In this document: piece by piece, positions 6,766 through 9,169 of the stretch | Layout: every line of letters starts with the position of its first letter | Position numbering within the stretch: position 1 is the stretch's first letter | Source: JAIVJN01 sp036732565 | GTDB taxonomy: Bacteria; Acidobacteriota; Vicinamibacteria; Vicinamibacterales; UBA2999 | NCBI GenBank assembly: GCA_036732565.1 | Contig: DAINCF010000279.1 | Span: 1 to 9,169 of the forward strand | Length of the DNA stretch: 9,169 nucleotides | Reading direction: 5' to 3' | Program-made: the position numbers and the translations under genes | Notes under the pieces: model-generated | What the model saw: the letters and a program-made list of their open reading frames with translations, nothing else | Database searches by the model: none | What the model was told of the DNA's origin: nothing

Positions 6766-8475
6766 ATGCCGGTGCCCCTGATTTGGAACTCGCATCCGTG
6801 TGACGATGGGTGCGCGGAACGGCTGGAGCGTGAGCTGGGAATCACGCCCGTCATCGCCCGGCTGCTCACTATCCGCGGCCTTGGCGGTCTGGACGAGGCG
6901 TCGCGCTTCCTCAAGCCCTCGCTCGACCACCTGCTCGATCCGCTGCGGCTGACCGACATGGCGCGCGCGGTGGACCGCCTGACGCGCGCGATCGCGCAGG
7001 GCGAGAAGATCGCCGTGCATGGGGACTACGACGTCGACGGCATCACCTCCACCGTCATCCTGCGCCGCACGCTGGAGTTGCTGGGTGGATCGGTCATCCA
7101 CTTCATCCCCGATCGACTCCGCGACGGGTACGGGCTGCAGCCAGCGGCATTGGAGCGGCTGCATGGCGAAGGGGTCGCCGTCGTCGTCTCGGTCGACTGC
7201 GGCATCCGCGCCGCCGATGCGGCGCGCACGGCACGCGAGCTCGGCATCGATCTGATCATCACGGATCACCACGAGCCGGACACCGACCTGCCTGACGCGT
7301 ACGCCGTCATCAACCCGAAGCGCCACGACTGCACCTATCCGGACAAGAACCTCGCCGGCGTGGGCGTGGCGCTCAAGCTCGTGCATGCGCTGTGCATCGG
7401 GGCCGGGAAGACGGCGTGGCTGCCCGCCTTCGTCAAGATCGCCGCGATCGGCACGCTGGCCGACGTCGTGCCGCTGGTCGGTGAGAACCGCGTCATCGCC
7501 AAGCTCGGCCTGCAGATGCTGACGCGCGGGCCGCACAAGGTGGGCCTCCGCGCGCTGCTCGACGTCGCCGGTCTGACCGGCAAGACGATTGACAGCTATC
7601 ACATCTCGTTCATGGTGGCCCCGCGGGTCAACGCCGCCGGCCGTATGAGCACGCCGGACATCGCGACCCGCCTGCTGCTCGCCGCGGACGAGGCGATGGG
7701 TGACGAGGCCCGCGAGCTGGCGCTGCAACTCGACACCGAGAACACGCGCCGCCGGGAAGAAGAGCAGGACATCCTCGGGAAAGCGCGCAAGATCATCGAA
7801 ACCGATCCGGAAGTTGGCGCCGAGAGCGTGCTCGTCGTCGCCGGCGACGACTGGCATCGCGGCGTCATCGGCATCGTGGCCTCGAAGATCGTCGACGCGT
7901 TCTACCGGCCGGCGATCGTCCTCTCCATCGAAAACGGCCTCGCGCACGGCTCGTGCCGCAGCATCCCCGGCTTCGACATGCTTGGCGCGCTCGAGCGCTG
8001 CGCGCCGATGCTGCTGCGCTTTGGCGGCCATCGTCAGGCGGCCGGCCTGCAACTGGATGCGGCACGGATTCGGGAGTTCCGCAAGCAGATCAACGCCCAC
8101 GCGGCCGAGTGCCTCGGCCCAGACGATCTCCGCCCGCGACTGTGGCTCGACGGGCCGCTGACGTTCGGTCACATCAGCAGCCAGCTCGTCTCGGAGCTGG
8201 CCATGCTCGCCCCCTTCGGCGCCGGTAACCCGAAGCCCGTCTTCCACACGGGACCGGTGGAAGTCGTCGACGGCCCTCGTCGTCTGAAGGACCGCCACCT
8301 CAAGATGTCCTTCCGCCAAGACAACCGGACCTTCCGCGCGATCGCCTGGAACGCCGCCGAACGCGAAGCCGCCCTGCAGGGCCAACGCGCGGGCGTGGAG
8401 CTCGCCTACACACTGGAAGAGAACGAGTTCCAAGGGGAGCGCTACCTCGAACTCAGGGTTGAGGATTTCCGATAG
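6766..8475 (+). CDS. recJ: Single-stranded-DNA-specific 5'-3' exonuclease RecJ
   Basis: RecJ degrades single-stranded DNA from the 5' end in RecF-pathway recombination, mismatch repair and base-excision repair. The 569 residues (E. coli 577) hold the DHH/DHHA1 architecture. The DHH domain has HGDYDVDGIT (Asp87, Asp89, Asp91), VDCGI, the DHH triad at 167-169, NPKRHDCTYPDKNLAG and AAIGTLADVVPL. It is followed by NAAGRM (289-294). The DHHA1 part has WHRGVIGIVASKI, the GSCRS segment (often GSGRS in relatives) and GGHRQAAG (Gly420, Gly421, His422). A C-terminal OB-like part follows with LAPFGAGNPKPVF, RHLKMSF and an acidic end (LELRVEDFR). All expected metal and phosphate-binding motifs are present. 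ATG 6766 follows directly on a TAG, 18 bases after accA and in its frame. The ribosome binding site is weak, which suggests coupling to accA. It is the last gene of the block and is not followed by a clear T-tract terminator. Confidence 0.96.
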   Translation: MPVPLIWNSHPCDDGCAERLERELGITPVIARLLTIRGLGGLDEASRFLKPSLDHLLDPLRLTDMARAVDRLTRAIAQGEKIAVHGDYDVDGITSTVILRRTLELLGGSVIHFIPDRLRDGYGLQPAALERLHGEGVAVVVSVDCGIRAADAARTARELGIDLIITDHHEPDTDLPDAYAVINPKRHDCTYPDKNLAGVGVALKLVHALCIGAGKTAWLPAFVKIAAIGTLADVVPLVGENRVIAKLGLQMLTRGPHKVGLRALLDVAGLTGKTIDSYHISFMVAPRVNAAGRMSTPDIATRLLLAADEAMGDEARELALQLDTENTRRREEEQDILGKARKIIETDPEVGAESVLVVAGDDWHRGVIGIVASKIVDAFYRPAIVLSIENGLAHGSCRSIPGFDMLGALERCAPMLLRFGGHRQAAGLQLDAARIREFRKQINAHAAECLGPDDLRPRLWLDGPLTFGHISSQLVSELAMLAPFGAGNPKPVFHTGPVEVVDGPRRLKDRHLKMSFRQDNRTFRAIAWNAAEREAALQGQRAGVELAYTLEENEFQGERYLELRVEDFR

Positions 8476-8491
8476 GCAGTTTCAAGGCGAC

Positions 8492-8518
8492 ACAGATGGC
8501 GCAGATGGCACAGATGTG
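8492..8518. repeat. Three tandem 9-base units after recJ
   Basis: ACAGATGGC, GCAGATGGC and ACAGATGTG follow one another with a period of 9 bases. The stretch begins 17 bases after the recJ stop and abuts the palindromic element at 8519. Such repeats vary readily by slippage. No coding role is supported. Confidence 0.6.
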
Positions 8519-8592
8519 AGGGCGGCGGCGCGGCAAAAGCCGCGCGCCAGCCACGAACTCGCACCGGCCGCTTCGCGGCCGGCCGCCGCCCT
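8519..8592. repeat. Palindromic element able to fold as a three-way junction
   Basis: An outer stem pairs AGGGCGGCGGC (8519-8529) with GCCGCCGCCCT (8582-8592), 11 of 11. It encloses two perfect hairpins: GCGCGGC-AAAA-GCCGCGC (8528-8545) and CCGGCCGC-TTC-GCGGCCGG (8564-8582). The outer stem shares only one or two bases with the inner ones. The element fills most of the gap between recJ and the convergent broken gene. It resembles a REP/cloverleaf-type intergenic repeat. It could also act as a two-way transcription barrier, but neither side has a T-run. Confidence 0.6.
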
Positions 8593-8605
8593 GCAGTGTG
8601 GCCCC

Positions 8606-8979
8606 CTATCGGACGAACCTGCGGTACTCGAGACGTGGCGCACCGAAGTTGAGCAGCAGCCCGCAGGTCAGACCAGTGCTCGCCAGATAGTTCAGCAGTT
8701 GCGCGTGGTCGGCTGGCCAGTCGATGCCCTCGCCTTCACTTCCACCACAATCGACTCGAAGCACACGAAGTCCATGCGTTGGACGCCAGACAGCATGTGC
8801 CCCTTGTCTTCGACGCTGCAGGGCCCTTCGACACGGAACGGAATGCCCCGAATGCCGAATTCGATCTGCAGCGCATCGCGACAGAAGGTCTCCAGGTAAC
8901 CCGAGCCCAGAACACGATGGACCTCCATGGCCGCGCCGATGATGGCAAACGTGCGAGGGTCAGTATCGGAGCGAGTCAC
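8606..8979 (-). pseudogene. GxxExxY-family protein, broken by a frameshift
   Basis: GTG 8979-8977, with GGAAG 8 bases upstream, starts a reading frame typical of the small GxxExxY family, which is placed in the PD-(D/E)XK nuclease-like superfamily and has unknown function. Recognisable parts are FAIIGAAMEVHRVLGSGYLE, IRGIPFRVE and MDFVCFESIVVEVKA, with Asp70, Glu80 and Lys82 as the D...ExK signature. The frame stops early at 8692-8694 after 95 codons. The family's normal C-terminus (ADHAQLLNYLASTGL, then GLLLNFGAPRLEYRRFVR) continues in another frame and ends at TAG 8608-8606. One missing base near 8721-8734 explains this; repaired, the protein would have about 124 residues, a usual length. 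The name-giving motif is also altered: GYLETFC (27-33) has Cys where Tyr is expected. Real decay is likely, but a sequencing error cannot be excluded. Confidence 0.75.
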
Positions 8980-9130
8980 AATAGATGCTTCCGTCGCAAA
9001 GCGCTTGCCGACATCGCATGCGGCACATCGTCGTTGAATTCGCTAATGCCCAGGCCCGAGCGTTGCGACTTCTGCATCGCGCTCGACGCTCCGACTGGCA
9101 GATTTCTCGATAAGACGACGAGGCGCCCGG

Positions 9131-9149
9131 CGCGCGGCGAAGCCGCGCG
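9131..9149. repeat. Strong GC hairpin with GAA loop
   Basis: CGCGCGGC (9131-9138), loop GAA, GCCGCGCG (9142-9149): a perfect 8-base stem containing GCGAAGC, a heptamer known to form an unusually stable DNA mini-hairpin. Its arms contain the same 7-mers (GCGCGGC and GCCGCGC) as the hairpin at 8528-8545. The rest of 8980-9130 shows no gene, tRNA or other feature that I can recognise. Confidence 0.55.
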
Positions 9150-9154
9150 AGGGG

Positions 9155-9168
9155 GAGGCCAGAGAGTG
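9155..9168 (+). promoter_or_regulatory. Possible ribosome binding site and GTG start of a gene beyond the right edge
   Basis: A purine-rich GGGGGAGG ends at 9158, 7 bases before GTG 9166-9168. Only one further base is in the window, so the call rests on spacing alone and is weak. Confidence 0.2.
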
Positions 9169-9169
9169 C

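Noticed and set aside
5671..8433. 920-codon minus-strand frame opposite accA and recJ
   Set aside because: It spans two unrelated genes and the gap between them, with a biased, motif-free composition. It is a shadow frame despite its length.
8519..8605. Conventional rho-independent terminator after recJ
   Set aside because: The stems are strong but no T-run follows on either strand, so I describe it as a palindromic repeat instead.
8459..8899. 146-codon plus-strand frame after recJ
   Set aside because: It reads through the 9-base repeat, the palindromic element and the antisense of the GxxExxY gene. No family resemblance.
8519..9169. CRISPR array or tRNA gene in the right-hand region
   Set aside because: There are no regularly spaced direct repeats with spacers and no tRNA cloverleaf with a T-loop GTTCGA-type core.

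Overview
This window is a GC-rich (roughly two thirds G+C by eye), densely coding bacterial chromosome segment carrying housekeeping genes. Codon use, the extracytoplasmic PQQ-type beta-propeller gene and the style of GC-rich hairpin repeats would fit a soil Acidobacteriota (Vicinamibacteria-like) genome. That placement is an impression from the sequence, not a proof; another GC-rich phylum is possible.

Layout: (1) 1-530, minus strand, the 5' part of a secreted PQQ-like beta-propeller protein that runs off the left edge. (2) 531-662, a divergent intergenic region with a consensus TATAAT, a duplicated 8-mer, and a GC-rich hairpin whose 3' arm is duplicated. A perfect Shine-Dalgarno here points at a GTG that is out of frame with guaA. 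(3) 663-8475, four co-directional genes: guaA (GMP synthase), dnaE (replicative DNA polymerase alpha subunit), accA (acetyl-CoA carboxylase carboxyltransferase alpha) and recJ (5'-3' ssDNA exonuclease). The gaps are 2, 59 and 18 bases, so they probably form one transcription unit. (4) 8476-8605, a non-coding stretch with a 9-base tandem repeat and a 74-base palindromic element that can fold as a three-way junction. (5) 8606-8979, minus strand, a GxxExxY-family (PD-(D/E)XK-like) gene broken by a frameshift. (6) 8980-9169, no recognisable gene; it holds a strong hairpin and, at the very edge, a possible ribosome binding site plus GTG of a further plus-strand gene.

The four-gene block joins guanine nucleotide synthesis, chromosome replication, the first committed step of fatty acid synthesis and recombination repair, all functions needed during growth. 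The dnaE-accA pair is also adjacent in E. coli and many other bacteria. All four proteins look full length and keep their catalytic motifs, and DnaE appears to keep a complete set of metal ligands in its PHP domain.

I did not find a new defence or mobile system. The most interesting signals are small: the guaA leader and start conflict, the in-frame accA-TAG-5 codons-TAG-recJ junction, exclusive TAG stops, and palindromic repeats sharing arm sequence on both sides of a decaying gene.
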